Below are positions 1 through 11,110 of a stretch of DNA of 64,000 nucleotides, piece after piece; the stretch's first letter is position 1, and each line of letters starts with the position of its first letter. This stretch comes from Erythroxylum novogranatense (lineage: Eukaryota > Streptophyta > Magnoliopsida > Malpighiales > Erythroxylaceae), in the NCBI GenBank assembly GCA_029891385.1, contig CM057225.1, positions 9,552,560 through 9,616,559 on the forward strand, written 5' to 3'. The notes under the pieces are model-generated. The model was given only the letters and a program-made list of their open reading frames with translations. It did not search any database and was not told the origin of the DNA. Made by a program: the position numbers and the translations under genes.

Positions 1-1366
1 TGCTTGAGTTGAAAAAATTACATATGAGATTGAGGCAATAGATAGAGTTATTCGAAGGATTATGATTGTATAAGTGAGTACTAAACAGGTAAAGATAATG
101 TTATGATCAGATGCATGGGATAGAGATATTAATAGCAGTGTTTCATAAATTTGGATATTGAGGTTATTAAATCTAGTGCAGTAATGAGTGTATAGTGTAA
201 CAAATTGAATTTTAGGCTAAATGATTAGTCACTGAAAGTTAAATTGTGAATCCTACTAAAGAAATTAGAAATGAGTATGAATTTTAAATTCGAGTAGGAA
301 AAATGATACTGGATGATTGAGATAAGAAATATGCATACTGGCAAAGCAAATTAAGCAAAGAGACTGTGAGAAAAGCAATGGTGATTTAAGTTATACATCC
401 TAGAAGAAATATGTTAAGTGACTGAAAGTCTGAATTATCGATGATTTTTAACTCTCGGAGATATGCTTAAAGTTTATAGTTTGGAGTTTGTAGGAGCATG
501 AGGTCAATATGTAGTTTTACTTGATTTTAAGCATCAAAATCGTTGTCATAGTGTTTTCAATAGAATACTGTATGAGGAGTTAGAAGATAGAAAGAGTCAT
601 CGCTTTGGTTTTATGTTGAGTAAGACCTAAAAATGATTAACTGTCGGGTCGATTGAAGAGGTATTAGAAATTAAATGATCAAGAGGGATGAATGAATTAG
701 GTGGATTCATGGAAAAGATATGGAATACATGAAATTGACATAAGAGTTACATGAACTGAGACTTAAGCGATGCGAATTATTAGGTGAAAGTTGAATTGTC
801 TCTGAAGGTATCACCTTGCTAAGGTGTGCTCAAGTTAGGAAAAAGAATTCGCTAAGCCATTATGAATTAGTTCGTATGATAGTATTATGAGTTATGAGTT
901 AATACTACTGATACAAGGATTCAAAATATGACATATGTGAGTTTGTTAAGGAAATATTGATGTGATAAGATTATGGTGTTATAGACACAAGAAGTGGAAA
1001 AAAAAATTTAAGTGATCTGAAACACAAAGAGGAACTAGTTAAGAAAGTAAATGATCAAATAACGAATTGAAAGATCGAGTGTGTCTACTAAAGACTATAT
1101 TTTGAAAGAAAGTTTTTGAGTGATGAAGTTAAATGAGAAAAGGGGGAGCATCCTGCACTCCTATTCGATAAGAAATATTGGTGTTTGAATTTGATATGGA
1201 TGATATTCAAGATAAGAAGTGAAAAACATTATTAATTTGGGTGGTGAGAAATTTGAATATGCAAATGACCAGGATTACTTGGAAGACATGAGTAAAGAAA
1301 TTGTATTGCTTGGCGTTTGCTTAAGTATGAATTTCGAGGACGAAATTCTTTTAAGAGGGAGAGAAA
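1..1366 (+). mobile_element. 3' part of internal domain of LTR element W (non-coding)
   Basis: This stretch precedes a polypurine tract and an LTR start, so it is the downstream end of a plus-strand retrotransposon whose 5' LTR lies left of the window. I find no gag or pol motif, and the 63-residue frame at 1219-1410 merely runs through the polypurine region. Parts resemble the short internal domain of element X: the block around 968-1000 matches 34966-35000 (tag 'acacaagaagtgg' versus 'atacaagaagtga'), and both end in the same stem-loop. W and X are therefore related non-autonomous elements, W keeping more internal sequence. Confidence 0.7.
1329..1366 (+). promoter_or_regulatory. Stem-loop and polypurine tract of element W
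   Basis: GAATTTCGAGGACGAAATTC is an 8-bp inverted repeat with a 4-nt loop. It is followed by a purine run (AAGAGGGAGAGAAA) directly before the LTR start TGTTGG. This is the expected position of the plus-strand priming tract, and the same block precedes an LTR in X, Y, B and C. Confidence 0.85.
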
Positions 1367-1819
1367 TGTTGGCCCCTGATTTTTTTAAAAAAAAAACTAA
1401 GCATGTATAAATTATTTTGAGGTATTGTCTAGATTATTTGGAGGTGTTAGTTCTTGAGAAAATGGAAATTAAATGATGGAACAAGTTTAAATTAGAGTGG
1501 AGTAAGTCTTTAGAAATTAAAAGGAATAAAGTGGCTTAAGGGCAATTTAGGAAGTTTGCATATGTTCTTAGAGTTTAAGGCCCTAAAGGAGGGACTTTTT
1601 GGTCTTTAAGTAGTCATTTAAATGAAAATGAAAGGAAGCTAGTGATGTATTGCCGTGGGAGTAGTTGTAACATAAGGAAAATTTTAAGGTTTATGAAAGG
1701 ATTGCTAAACTACGTAGTTTTAAGGTTGGAGTAGGTCTTAAATAAAGAAACAATTAGTTAGTTCATTAATAGGAGAGTCACGAAACTTCTAGAGAAGGGA
1801 GAGGGAGAGTTTCGTATAT

Positions 1820-1860
1820 GTAGTAGTAGTAGTAGAAGAAGAAGAAGAAGAAGAAGAGAG
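1820..1860 (+). repeat. Purine microsatellite (TAG)n/(AAG)n
   Basis: Short runs of TAG then AGA triplets in the purine-rich leader of LTR W, just upstream of the donor-like site at 1979. Confidence 0.9.
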
Positions 1861-1978
1861 AAGAAGAAAGGTTAGGCTTTTCTTCATCTTGCTTTAGAAA
1901 GGAGAAGGAAGAAGTAGAGGGAAGGATCAAGCTTCCATGAGAAAAAAAAAAAGAGAAATTCGTGGGTCTCTCCTTGAG

Positions 1979-3063
1979 GTAAGAAAAGTATGATTTCTTT
2001 TGGAATTATTGATGGGTTTTAGTGAAAATAGCTTAAGTTAGGTATGGGTAAAGTTAAATGGGTGTAATTTCCATGTTTTCCTCTCCTAGAAATGTTTAAT
2101 TTGGGTTATCATCATGTTAATTGGGTTATTATTGCTTGATGAAGGTTAAGAGAGGAAATTGAAGTGAAAGGAAAAGCCATTTATCCAAGCTCCTAGCTAA
2201 AGGAATTAAGGTGGGTGATAATTTAATAGTTGAGATGATAAGCTACTTAATTGCGTTGAAGTAAATGTCATAAAATGTTTTCCTATGGTTTCCCAATTTT
2301 AATTGAATTGCTATTGTGATAATTTAAACTCATATGGAATGATTTATTTTTGAATGAAAAGACTTTGTGATAGTATGTGTGAATTGGTTTGTCAAGTGAA
2401 AAAGATCCGAATGGGTGATTTAAACGATTATGTGAAAATGATTTTTGCCATTTGAGGCTAATGATCATGAATTGTTGTGAATTATGTGATATACATGTTT
2501 GTTTGGGTTTGTGGTGGTCCCTCATGTGTGATAGGTGCACCTGTCAAAAATTATAGCCTTCTCCCGGCTGCCCGCTAGTGGCAATGGAGCTCCTCACGGA
2601 CTCCTTCATGTGTTCACTACTACATGACCGCTCTGGAAATGTGTAGTACGTCCTGTTTGGATCCACCCAAACCATCTTATATGTGATTATGTGATATGCT
2701 TGTCTATGTTGTTTTTGTAAGTTATGTTGTTTGATAAATGATTTTGATAAATTGACTTATTGCTTTCCCTATGCTTATGTGAGCTTGATGTGTAATTGCT
2801 GGGATAAAAAGAGTTTTTCAAAAAGGTTTTGATAAATTTATAAAGTTCCGATCAATGTGATATTGGTTTTGAAAACAAGGAGTTTTGATGAAGTGAAAGT
2901 GTTTGATCAATGTAAATTGGCCTTGATAATTTTGAAAGATTTTTTTTATGAATCTAAAAGTTTCTTGGAGAATGAAAAATAAAGAACGTTTTTGCTTATT
3001 TCTTAATTATTAAGCTGTTACCCACTGAGCCGTCGAGCTCACTCCCCTTTTTCCCCTCCACAG
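1979..3063 (+). other. Putative intron within LTR W
   Basis: GAG|GTAAGAAAAG at 1979 fits a plant 5' splice site. A pyrimidine-rich stretch ending CCACAG at 3063 fits a 3' splice site, and 1085 bp lies between them. The acceptor follows a conserved block (CACTGAG..GAGCTCAC) that is also placed before acceptor-like sites in X, Y, B and C. No transcript evidence is available, so this is inferred from site quality and recurrence. Confidence 0.4.
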
Positions 3064-3484
3064 GTAACGAGCGGGAACACGAGTTACAGTATGGAAATTG
3101 AGGCATCACTTCAACGTTTCCATTTTAGAAGTCATTTTTAGAAATGAAGTATTAGGTTGCATTTTGGGGATTTGCTTCAATCTGTACTTTGACATTTGAC
3201 ATTTGGGTTGTAATCGGGCTAAATGCCCTCTAAAACATTGTAATAACTTAAATTATTCATGTAAATGCAAGAATTTTGGGTTTGAATATAATTCATGAAA
3301 TTTGTATATGTCTTTTTCAAATGCATCAGTGTATGGTTTGAATTAGCAAAAGAAGAAGGATTGAGATTGTATTGTTTTATATTTGGAATGGAATAGATGT
3401 CTAGGAGTGTGGTTGTTGCCTTGAATCACGTTTGGAGATACTTTTGAGATTGAATTATGCTATATGAAATTGGATATTGAGTTT

Positions 3485-4140
3485 TATGCAGGTGGTGTAG
3501 CTAGGATTGAGGTTTGGTGAGTTGCATTTTCAAGGGAAGTGCTGTCAAAATTTTCCTAAAATTTGACAGAAACTTCGCTTCAGTTTTAGATCCTCTTAAG
3601 GCTTGAATTAGATCGGGAAGTCTTCGTGAAGATTGTAATAGAAGTTCAGAACTTTCTAAGGGTATATCATTTGTCTCATTTGGACTTAGGGTTAAAAAGT
3701 TATGAGGTTAAGAACACATTCAGTCACTGTTCATTTAGTTATATTACTATTACTTTGGTCACTATAAAAGCAATGCATTTGAGTGAGTTTTTACCTCCTT
3801 TAATGATGGATTTGAGTTTTTCATCCTTAATGAAACTTGTAGAGGATCTTGTTATCTTTCCATGGAGGTATAATATGTAATTTTTAGAATTTGGAGTAAG
3901 AAGTTATGAGAATTGGAAGATAACAATTAAAGTCAATCTTGTTGTTCTTATAGCCTGTGAGTTATGATAACTTGATGACAAATGATTGAAATCCATGCTT
4001 TGATAAACCAATTAAGATAGAGATTGTGAAGTTGGTGAGTTAAACTTGAAGTTTGAGATGTTATGAAGTGTTTAGGCTTGGGAAAGAATAAATTTGTGAA
4101 GTGTACAAGTGGTTATGGAGTTAGGTTTAAGGTGAGATGC
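3485..4140 (+). repeat. Degenerate copies of the LTR ~190 bp unit
   Basis: Words typical of the repeated unit in LTR X recur here: 'gctgtcaaaat', a 'gtcttcgtgaagattgta' block (X: 'cttcttgaagattgtag') and 'aagttatgag'. These are diverged copies of the same module, here placed after the acceptor-like site instead of near the LTR start. Confidence 0.55.
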
Positions 4141-4287
4141 ATTAGAAGAGGAATTGAAGTTTTGTAAAATGGCATGTCCGTTTAACGGACATGAAGTGTA
4201 CAAGTGGTTATGGAGTTAGGTTTAAGGTGAGATGCATTAGAAGAGGAATTGAAGTTTTGTAAAATGGCATGTCCGTTAAACGGACAG
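4098..4287. repeat. 95-bp tandem duplication
   Basis: The segment starting GAAGTGTACAAGTGG at 4098 recurs at 4193, 95 bp later, through GGCATGTCCGTT. It duplicates the first palindrome of the cassette with its upstream flank. Confidence 0.9.
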
Positions 4288-4430
4288 CCACGGGTGCAAA
4301 AACACCCCTTATCCTGTCCATGTCCGTTAGACGGACTTGCATGTCTGTTTAACGGACATTCTCGAAGCTTTTGGAACACTTTCACCCGAATGTGTCTATT
4401 AAACGGACATGGCTGTCCGTTTAACGGACA
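4174..4430. repeat. Palindrome cassette of LTR W (six copies)
   Basis: Six copies of a near-palindrome with consensus TGTCCGTTTAACGGACA lie at 4174-4192, 4269-4286, 4320-4338, 4341-4359, 4393-4410 and 4414-4430. Each has about 8-bp complementary arms, and spacing is irregular. Most differences between copies hit one arm only. Other LTR families here carry different palindromes in comparable cassettes. Confidence 0.85.
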
Positions 4431-5110
4431 GCTACGGGAAAGATTGTATATTTGGACAAAGTTAGGGGCCGAATCTCATTTTGTGGTCTTCATGAGAGTT
4501 GTATATCTAGATATCTTCATTCTATTGGTCAAAGAACAAACTCAATCCGACATCTAGACTAAAAGTTATGATAATCGCGCCAAAAGAGGTTTCATTTTGA
4601 TTTTGGAAGTGAACATAGTCTATTCTTTTGGGCATAAATCCCTCATCCAACCTCCAATTGAGGCTAGACTTGAACCATTAGATTTCTAAGACATATATAT
4701 TTCTCCCTACAAAAATTTGTACCAATTGGAGTTAAATTGAAGAATTTTCCATTAAAATAAGTGAGAGGTCAGTTTGGAGATCATTTTTGGAGTATGAGCT
4801 CTTTTAGGCTTTTTGAGCATAACTTGAGTTATACAACTCTGTTTGAGGTGATTCTTGTTTCAAATCGAACTCGAGACATAAGGATAAATTTTGTATGAAA
4901 TATTCAACCTATGATTTTGGTGTTTGCATAGTGTGCGCTCACCACGAAAGTGGAGTTATAGCTAAGGACCCTGCAAGGTTATAAGCACAAGGCTTCAGGA
5001 CTCCGGAAATTGGGCTCTGGAGATGGGTCCAATAGATGTGGAATTAAAGCAAGAGTAAGAGTGTTAAGTTATAAGCAGTTGGAGTCCGGTCTCCGGATCG
5101 GGTTCCAACA

Positions 5111-6468
5111 GATTCAAAATCCCGATTGCATTTGAAAGTTGTCCCAATTGAACTTCCAAACCCTTCGCTGAAGTCCCAATACGGGTTACTTGCATCTTTA
5201 GCTCATCCATCTCCTTCTCATTCTTATGAAAACGGTTTCTTGTCTCAGTTACAAAAGTGCCAATCATTTTTTCCAAGGAAGGTCTCCGTTCTGCCAATAG
5301 TGGTCCATATCCAGGTGGTGTTCCTTTGAATTCCATAGTTATATTGCTCTTTAGAGTTGTAGGCTTGACTATATTGATTTCCCATTGGTTGTGACTTAAA
5401 TCCCAAGTTTCTTTGATTAACAAACTAGGCTTGTTCCACCCCCTCATTATTGGTGTAGAATGAATAACTAGTAGCTGCCACCTGCTCAATATATCTTTCC
5501 TTTTACATGAATTTTAAAAATTAATTAGATAGGGCTACCAGTTAATCAGATAACTTAGTTACTTGGTCCACTTCTAAAATTCCTCTCTTTCCATTAGTTC
5601 TCTTGGATGGCCACTAGTAACTGTTTGAAGCCATATCTTCTAGTAATGCATATGCTTCTTCAGATAATTTTCTCATCAGAGTACCACCTGCTGCTGCATC
5701 CATAATGGTTTGAGTCTGGCCATTCAACCTGTTATAGAACATTTCCACTTGTACCTAGTCTTGGTATCTGTGATGTGGAAACTTTCTCAAAAGATCTTTA
5801 TATCTCTCTCAAGCTTCATGCAATGGTTCCAAGTCATACTACCTAAATGTACTAATCTCTACTTTTAACTTTGCAGCTTTACCAAGTGGGAAAATTTAAT
5901 CAAGAACTACTGTGCCACCTCCTTCCAAGTTCACATTTTATCAGCAGAAATTGAATGAAGTCATTGCTTTGTCCCGAAGAGAGAATGGGAACAAAGTGAG
6001 CCTAATGTCATCTTGCGTCGCCCCTTTAGTCTTGATAGTGTCACATAATTCTTGGAAGCTTGCAAGATGATCATTTGGATCCTCCATTGGTGCTCATCTA
6101 AACTAATTTTTTAGAACCAAATTGATGAGTCCAGGCGCAATATGAAAATTTTGAGCACGAACATTAGGTCTTTGTATACCGTGATAATTGTTTACTATTG
6201 TAGGTTTGAAGAATTCCCTGATAGGACGTTGTTGTAATTGTTCCTGTTCATTTCTGTTATCTTCTCTTCCATTTCCTTTGGCTAAATTAGCTACACCAAG
6301 TCTGGCCTCTAACTGAGATAATCTTTGAGCCATTTCATCCCTCTCTCTTTGAATTCTCTGAAGTTTTTATGCTTGATTTTCCATTTTCTTTTACCGACGA
6401 ATTGACTTTACTGCTCTTTCCAACTCTGAGTCAAACTGTGTTTCTTGCCTTCTAGTGGTTCCAGGCAT
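5111..6468 (-). pseudogene. Athila-like retrotransposon gag, degenerate
   Basis: Read on the minus strand, the frame opens with ATG at 6468 and has in-frame stops before the piece at 6333-6103. That piece ends in a FHIAPGLINLVLKN-type motif, as in Athila gag (usually ...LKPALINMVQQ). Further on, with frameshifts and stops, come EDPNDHLASFQELCDT, ERYKDLLRKFPHH, DAAAGGTLMRKLSEEAYALL and a C-terminal coiled-coil-like part ending GLEVQLGQL. This order and spacing are those of the gag domain of Athila/Tat Ty3-gypsy elements. The gene is cut at 5111 by the end of LTR W, so protease and pol are missing. It cannot make a functional protein. Confidence 0.85.
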
Positions 6469-6602
6469 ATAATCCTTTTACACACAAGCTGCGCAAGAAA
6501 ACGAAAATGCAAAAAGAAAAAGAAATAAATAAGTTACTCTAGGGATAAATAGAAAACTAACAAGTATCAAACTACCTATACAAGCAAACATTCAAACATT
6601 AA

Positions 6603-6620
6603 TCCCTAGAAATGGTGTCA
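6603..6620 (-). other. Decayed primer-binding site (tRNA-Asp type)
   Basis: The minus strand reads TGACACCATTTCTAGGGA, preceded by ACAAGTTTT. The known Athila-group site is TGGCGCCGTTGCCGGGGA; the differences are mainly G-to-A and C-to-T, as expected from methylated-C decay. It sits between LTR-like sequence and gag, as it should. Confidence 0.65.
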
Positions 6621-8430
6621 AAAACTTGTTCGTAAACTGTAAGTATACGGTTATCGAAGTGAGTAATAAATCGGTAAGAACCGAGTCGTGTCCATAGGGA
6701 TTATGAGAAAATTCAAATCTATGCTAGCGGACAGTGTTTCAAATCGGATTTAGTGAAATTTTGAGAAATTAAAAACAATTATTAAAAACTTAAGGAAATT
6801 TTTAAGCAACTACATAATTCAATGCAACCAAAATAACTATGAATATGATAAATCTATGCAATAACTAAATAAGAAAAGAGTGCAACAATTGTTTAATCAA
6901 AAGTATTAACGGCAATGGGGAATGACTTTCTCTTAGGGAATGATATTTTTATCAACCTTAAAATTAAATTAGTTATCCTCCAAAAATGAACAATCCTAAC
7001 TTTGTATGTGAATTTTAAGAGTAATCAATACCCTTTTTCCAAAGGTGAATTAAACTATCTACTCTAGATATCACTTAGTAATCCCTTACTTAAGTTCTTC
7101 CTAGAGTTTTTTAAGTTCCAAACCTAACCTTCTATTTTCACCTCCTAGGTTTCTTGGGTCTCCCAACTCACAAGAAAATCTTAGATGAATTTTCCTTCAC
7201 TCTTATATCAAAAACCCCCTTTTCCAAATGTGAATTTATACCAATCAAACTTCCAATAATTCAAAGTAAGAAGAATTAAATTGAAGGAAAATCAAAATCC
7301 AAGGAAAATCAACAAGTATATAAATTTTTAGTCATGAATTCCAACATAATTTAATATTAAAACATCAAATCCCTAAGAAAAATTAAAGGTTCAGCCACAA
7401 ATCATCATGTCAAGCAATCGAAAAATGTAAAACCTAGACAAACTCATAAGAGAATCAATTATAAATGAAGAACAAAGCTCCCAATCTATTGTAGAAAAGC
7501 TTGCTCTCCTATCTCCTTTGCGTGGTTGCTTCCTGCGTCAATGGAGGCTTCTTGATTTTCAGTGAATGGAGGCTACCCTTTTTGGTTCCATCCATGAGTG
7601 GAGACTGTTATGTTGGTAAGCGTCTGTTGCAAGAAGTTACTGTATGCATCTTGTGATGTTTTAATCTAGATTAGTGGAGTTGCGTGGAAGCTTGCATGAA
7701 GAGTAGAGAGACTTTTAGCTGGAGGTGTGTCAGGTGAAAGCAGAGTGGCTGGAGGCTACGTGTTTACTGCTGGTGGGAGTTGCGTTTTTTTAAAGATTGT
7801 GTATATGAGTCTGAATGAAGGCTACTGTTTTGGTGAGTAAATGGAGGGTTTTTTTGGGTTGTGTTTATGCGTGAATGGAGTCTTGTTAGTGGATGGGTGT
7901 GTTGCATTTTTACGAGTAAAGGATGGAGCTTATGCTTGTGTTGTCTCCTACAGGTTGGGCGTGAATGACGTGGTTTATGGAGGCTAGGCTACGTGTGGAG
8001 CTGCATGAGTTGTCGATGGAGGCTGCTTGATTTTGTCTTTTGTGCTTGGATAAAATGGAGGCAGCCTTTGTTTCTTCTTAGATGCTGGCTGTGGAATGGA
8101 GGCTAGGCTAAGTGTGCATGAGGGCAGTATAGGTATGGAGGCTGTAGGCATGTGTGGAGTAGTGGTGCGAAGTGGGGTATGAAGGCTGATTTTTTGAAGT
8201 GGTGTGAAGGATTTAAGTTGGGCTGTTGCATGAATAAAGGGATATGCGTGGTTGTCAATGGAGGCTGATGCGTGAGTTTTTGGTGGCTTGGAGGCTGCAT
8301 GTGTGTTTACTAAAGGATGCTCTCTTGTCTACTGAAATGAGGAGTTGCTACCTACTTGTTCTTATTTTAATGCTGGACCCCCTCCTTTTAAAAACCAAGA
8401 CCGAGCACCCCTCTAGTCTTGCGTGACTAT
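6621..8430 (-). repeat. 5' LTR of the Athila-like element (outer boundary unclear)
   Basis: On the minus strand this lies directly upstream of the PBS. Its last part (6625-6710, minus strand) contains ATCCCTATGGACACGACTCG and a TTTATTACTCACTTCGATAA block, typical of U5 ends in this lineage. The start of the LTR cannot be placed by eye; the 8.43 kb limit is approximate. It contains the ATGGAGGCT-rich stretch. Confidence 0.5.
7520..8310. repeat. Irregular ATGGAGGCT word array
   Basis: The word ATGGAGGCT or a one-base variant occurs a dozen or more times within about 790 bp, often followed by 'acgtg', 'gcttgatttt' or 'aggcta'. Spacing is irregular (about 30-120 bp), so this is a degenerate minisatellite rather than a simple tandem repeat. 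Open frames on either strand here come from the repeat. Confidence 0.7.
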
Positions 8431-8880
8431 TCTTTTTCTGCTTTTTAAACACACTGAACCTTATGTTGTTTCTTCCCTTACTGCCCAGCATATTTATCTT
8501 TTTCTCCTTTCAAAACAAGCTGAACCCTTTACATGTTTCTTCTTTTGTTGTGCAGCATTTTTATCTTTTTAAAACGCTGAAGACTCCTCTTTGCTTACTT
8601 GCTTTTCATACATGCATAATCTTCAATTTGCATGTTGGTTTATTATTTTTTGTGCATTCCAAATTTGCTATCTTTTTGTTATATTTTTCCAAGAAGCTCC
8701 TAACATTCAAAGATAACAAAAAAAATAATTTAGCATAATATTTATCCCAAAATATTGCATAATTCACCAACATTAATACATCAAATAAAAGTCTATCAGT
8801 ATCTCTATCAAAATGGTTTAACCGAAAGGATCTTACTAATTTCAAGGTCATATATCAACTCCATGATTACTGGAAGATTT
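8431..8880. other. Unresolved AT-rich sequence
   Basis: T-rich upstream, A-rich downstream. No coding motif or clear repeat boundary. It probably holds the junction between the Athila-like LTR and the Copia-type LTR. Confidence 0.4.
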
Positions 8881-9676
8881 TTAGCAAAGATGATATCGAG
8901 ATTGTTCAGATTTAAAATCTATCCAATTGGCTAAAGAAACAAGTGAAGCAACGGTTAGTTGAATAAATTGACTATTTAAAGAAGAAGAACAACACTTGTT
9001 AAGTAACGAATATACTCAAACTTTTGAAACATCTGAGCAACATTCATATTCTCGAGACTTATATCATTCATATCGTGTCTTAGAAAGTGAAATCACTATA
9101 TCAAGAGAGAAATTGATATTTTACTTTTCTGTGAGCTTTTAGAAGCTTGTCATACACTTTGAGTATGGACGGTTAGAGAAACTTGAAAAATATATACTTG
9201 TGAGTTTAGAAAGACTCGTCAATTTTAATACTCAGATTCTTATAATGAAATATTCAAGTTGGATACTTGGGGACTGTAATAGGGTTAGGTTGTAAACCAA
9301 ACCAGCATAAATCAATTGTGTCATTCTTCTCTTTCTCTTTTAAAATTTCACATTATATTGTGTGTGTGTTCTTTTTAGCAAGAGGCTCCTTTTGTTTTCA
9401 ACTAGCAAAAGGTTCCTTTCAATTTTAATAGGCGCCTTATTTTTTAAAATTGTTTTAACAAGATTCATCATTTAGTAGGCTCCTTTCGTTTAAATAGGAT
9501 TATATCGTACAAAACGCTCCTATCGCTTAATAGGCTCCTATTCTTTAAAAGGCTTTATATATGCTCCTACTGTTTTTATTTGTTAACTAGTATATGTTTA
9601 TTATACGAATTGAAAGAACTTGTGAAATTTTTTTGACACACAATTCAACACCCTCTTGCATGTGTTTGCTTTATCA
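8881..9676 (+). repeat. Copia-type LTR (left boundary approximate)
   Basis: The stretch 'ttggggactgtaatagggtt' followed by 'ggttgtaaacc', a pyrimidine-rich tail and the end ...GCTTTATCA immediately before a tRNA-Met-type PBS is characteristic of plant Ty1/copia LTRs. The 3' end is well placed; the start is a guess. Confidence 0.6.
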
Positions 9677-9734
9677 TTTGGTATCGAGTGAGATTTTACA
9701 ATTTTTTTTTACAGCACGTGATAGATATGAGGGT
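9677..9734 (+). other. Copia-type PBS and start of leader, cut by X
   Basis: TTTGGTATCGAGTGAG at 9677 resembles the usual TGGTATCAGAGTGAG with two bases missing at the CAG. Only 58 bp of leader remain before X begins at 9735. The rest should resume after 39868, but nothing there is recognisable as Copia gag. Confidence 0.6.
9730..9734. repeat. TSD of element X, left copy (AGGGT)
   Basis: AGGGT immediately precedes the LTR start TGTTGG and is repeated right after the last LTR base at 39864-39868. A 5-bp duplication is standard for LTR elements. Confidence 0.95.
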
Positions 9735-9979
9735 TGTTGGACCTTGATCTTTTAGTGGAAATTAGAAATCATTAAATGAAATTAAATGAGGAAATTTGGC
9801 ATGATTCTTTGAAAAGAATGAAAAGTATAAATGAATTTATGAGAATTTGATGAAATGAAGGACAATTGGGTTTCCTTGTTTTTGCATATGTTTGATAAAA
9901 AGATGAGGCATTGTGTATCGTGTTTGGATATGAATAATTGAAGTGTTGTGCAGGTTGAAGAATTTGGCTAGTAAAAATT

Positions 9980-10880
9980 TAGGGGAAATGCTATCAAAAT
10001 TTCACTTATGGGCAGAAACTTTGACTGAGTTTTTGACCCTCTTAGAGTTAGAATTTGACAAAAGGGTCTTCTTGAAGATTGTAGTTTAGGTTTTGGTCTT
10101 TTCATTGATGTATAATATGTTATTTTTGGTGTTAAGAATTGGAAGATATGAAATTGTGAAGTTTGGATGTAGTATAGGATGACAAATTATTTGGCAGAAG
10201 ATTTGACTGAAAAATTGACCTAGTTAAAGGTTGCATTTGCCTTTAAGTGCGTCATGAAAGTTTTAGCTTGTTTTTTTTTATCTTTACTTTGATATAAAGT
10301 ATAAAATTTTTGTACAATGAGATGAGAAGCTATGAATTTTAGAAATGTGTGTTCCTGTTCAGGATAATAGTAATTGAACAGTAACTTTGATTGAATTTTT
10401 GATCTATATAAAGGCTGAATCTTCTCTTAAAGTCTTCATGAAAGTTTTATATTATGTTTTGATATTTCCATTTATGTAAAGTATGGAATTTTTGGACCAT
10501 GAAATAGGAAATTATGATTTTTACAAGTTACTGTTACTGTTTGGGAAGAGCATTAGTGGACAGAGCATTTGATTGGAAATTTGTCTTTCTTAGAGGCCAA
10601 ATTGATTTTTCTGTCCTTCATGAAAGATGTAGGTTTCTTTCTGATATTTATATTGATATAAAATATGACATGTTTGGACCTTGGAGTGGAAAGATAGAAA
10701 TTTTCAAAGTTGAGTTATTAATTTAGGGTGATATGATATTGGACAGTAACTTTGATTGGGTTTTGACCCCCTTTAGAGGTGGAATTGGTTTTCGAGTTCT
10801 CATGAAAGTTGTAGAGCTTCCTTTCAGCTTTCTTTTGATACCATGTTTGTAAATTTTAGACTCTTGAGTCAAAAGATATG
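9980..10880 (+). repeat. Five diverged ~190 bp units in LTR X
   Basis: Five consecutive units share an order of words: 'cagtaactttgattg', 'tttttgacc', 'cttcatgaaagttgtag', 'ttttgat..tttatgtaaagtatg', 'ttttggacc..gaa..gaaattatga'. Period is about 170-190 bp and divergence is high. The right LTR holds the same series at about 35390-36300. The same unit, in the same orientation relative to the element, recurs in LTRs of Y, B and C. Confidence 0.75.
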
Positions 10881-10895
10881 ATTTTTTGAAAATTA

Positions 10896-10918
10896 AGATA
10901 TATATATATATATATATA
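10896..10918. repeat. (TA)n microsatellite
   Basis: An uninterrupted TA run between the last repeated unit and the GC-rich cassette; the right LTR has a shorter version at about 36308-36322. Confidence 0.95.
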
Positions 10919-10956
10919 TTTATTTATTTGAAAAAAATGGAAAAAAAATCAGACGG

Positions 10957-11110
10957 GTGAGCACTGTGTACGCTCCTCCACCTGGCCAGCGCGTTGTCGT
11001 TCCCTTGCGTGTGACGTCATCTCTGATTCTCACCCCATGTGACGCCGTTTTGCTTCCCTTGCGCGTGCGAAACGCTGCCGTTTTCGTCTCTTCTGATTTT
11101 GCTTGTTTTC
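10957..11110 (+). repeat. GC-rich cassette of LTR X
   Basis: A GC-rich island in AT-rich LTR, with TGACGTCA and related words (TGACGCCGTT, GCGCGTGCGAAACG) but weaker palindromes than in other families. Flanks are conserved: repeated units upstream, CCGACATCCGATTGACTTG downstream. The counterpart in the right LTR (36350-36490) has lost several CpG words. Confidence 0.6.

Larger units (their letters stand above)
1367..5110 (+). repeat. LTR region of element W, possibly rearranged
   Basis: The start TGTTGG follows the polypurine tract. The end ...GGGTTCCAACA matches the end of the X LTR (...GGGTCCCAACA). If single, the LTR is 3744 bp. Modules can be aligned by eye with X but in another order: purine-rich leader (1.8-1.95 kb), donor-like GTAAG (1979), GCCTGCCCGCT-type box (about 2555), acceptor-like CAG (3063), then repeated units (about 3.48-4.1 kb), the palindrome cassette and the end. 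In X the units and cassette come first. Either W is a genuinely shuffled LTR or two LTR pieces were joined. It abuts a gag pseudogene at 5111, so GATTC (5111-5115) is the expected TSD, with its partner left of the window. Confidence 0.65.

Noticed and set aside
9677..9734. Copia RT at 45.35-45.92 kb as part of the Copia-type element at 9 kb
   Set aside because: Opposite strand, and pararetroviral sequence lies between; a common origin would need an inversion that nothing supports.
10514..10726. 70-residue frame conserved in both X LTRs (also 35923-36135)
   Set aside because: Both copies lie in the degenerate 190-bp units; conservation follows from LTR identity, and other units do not keep the frame.
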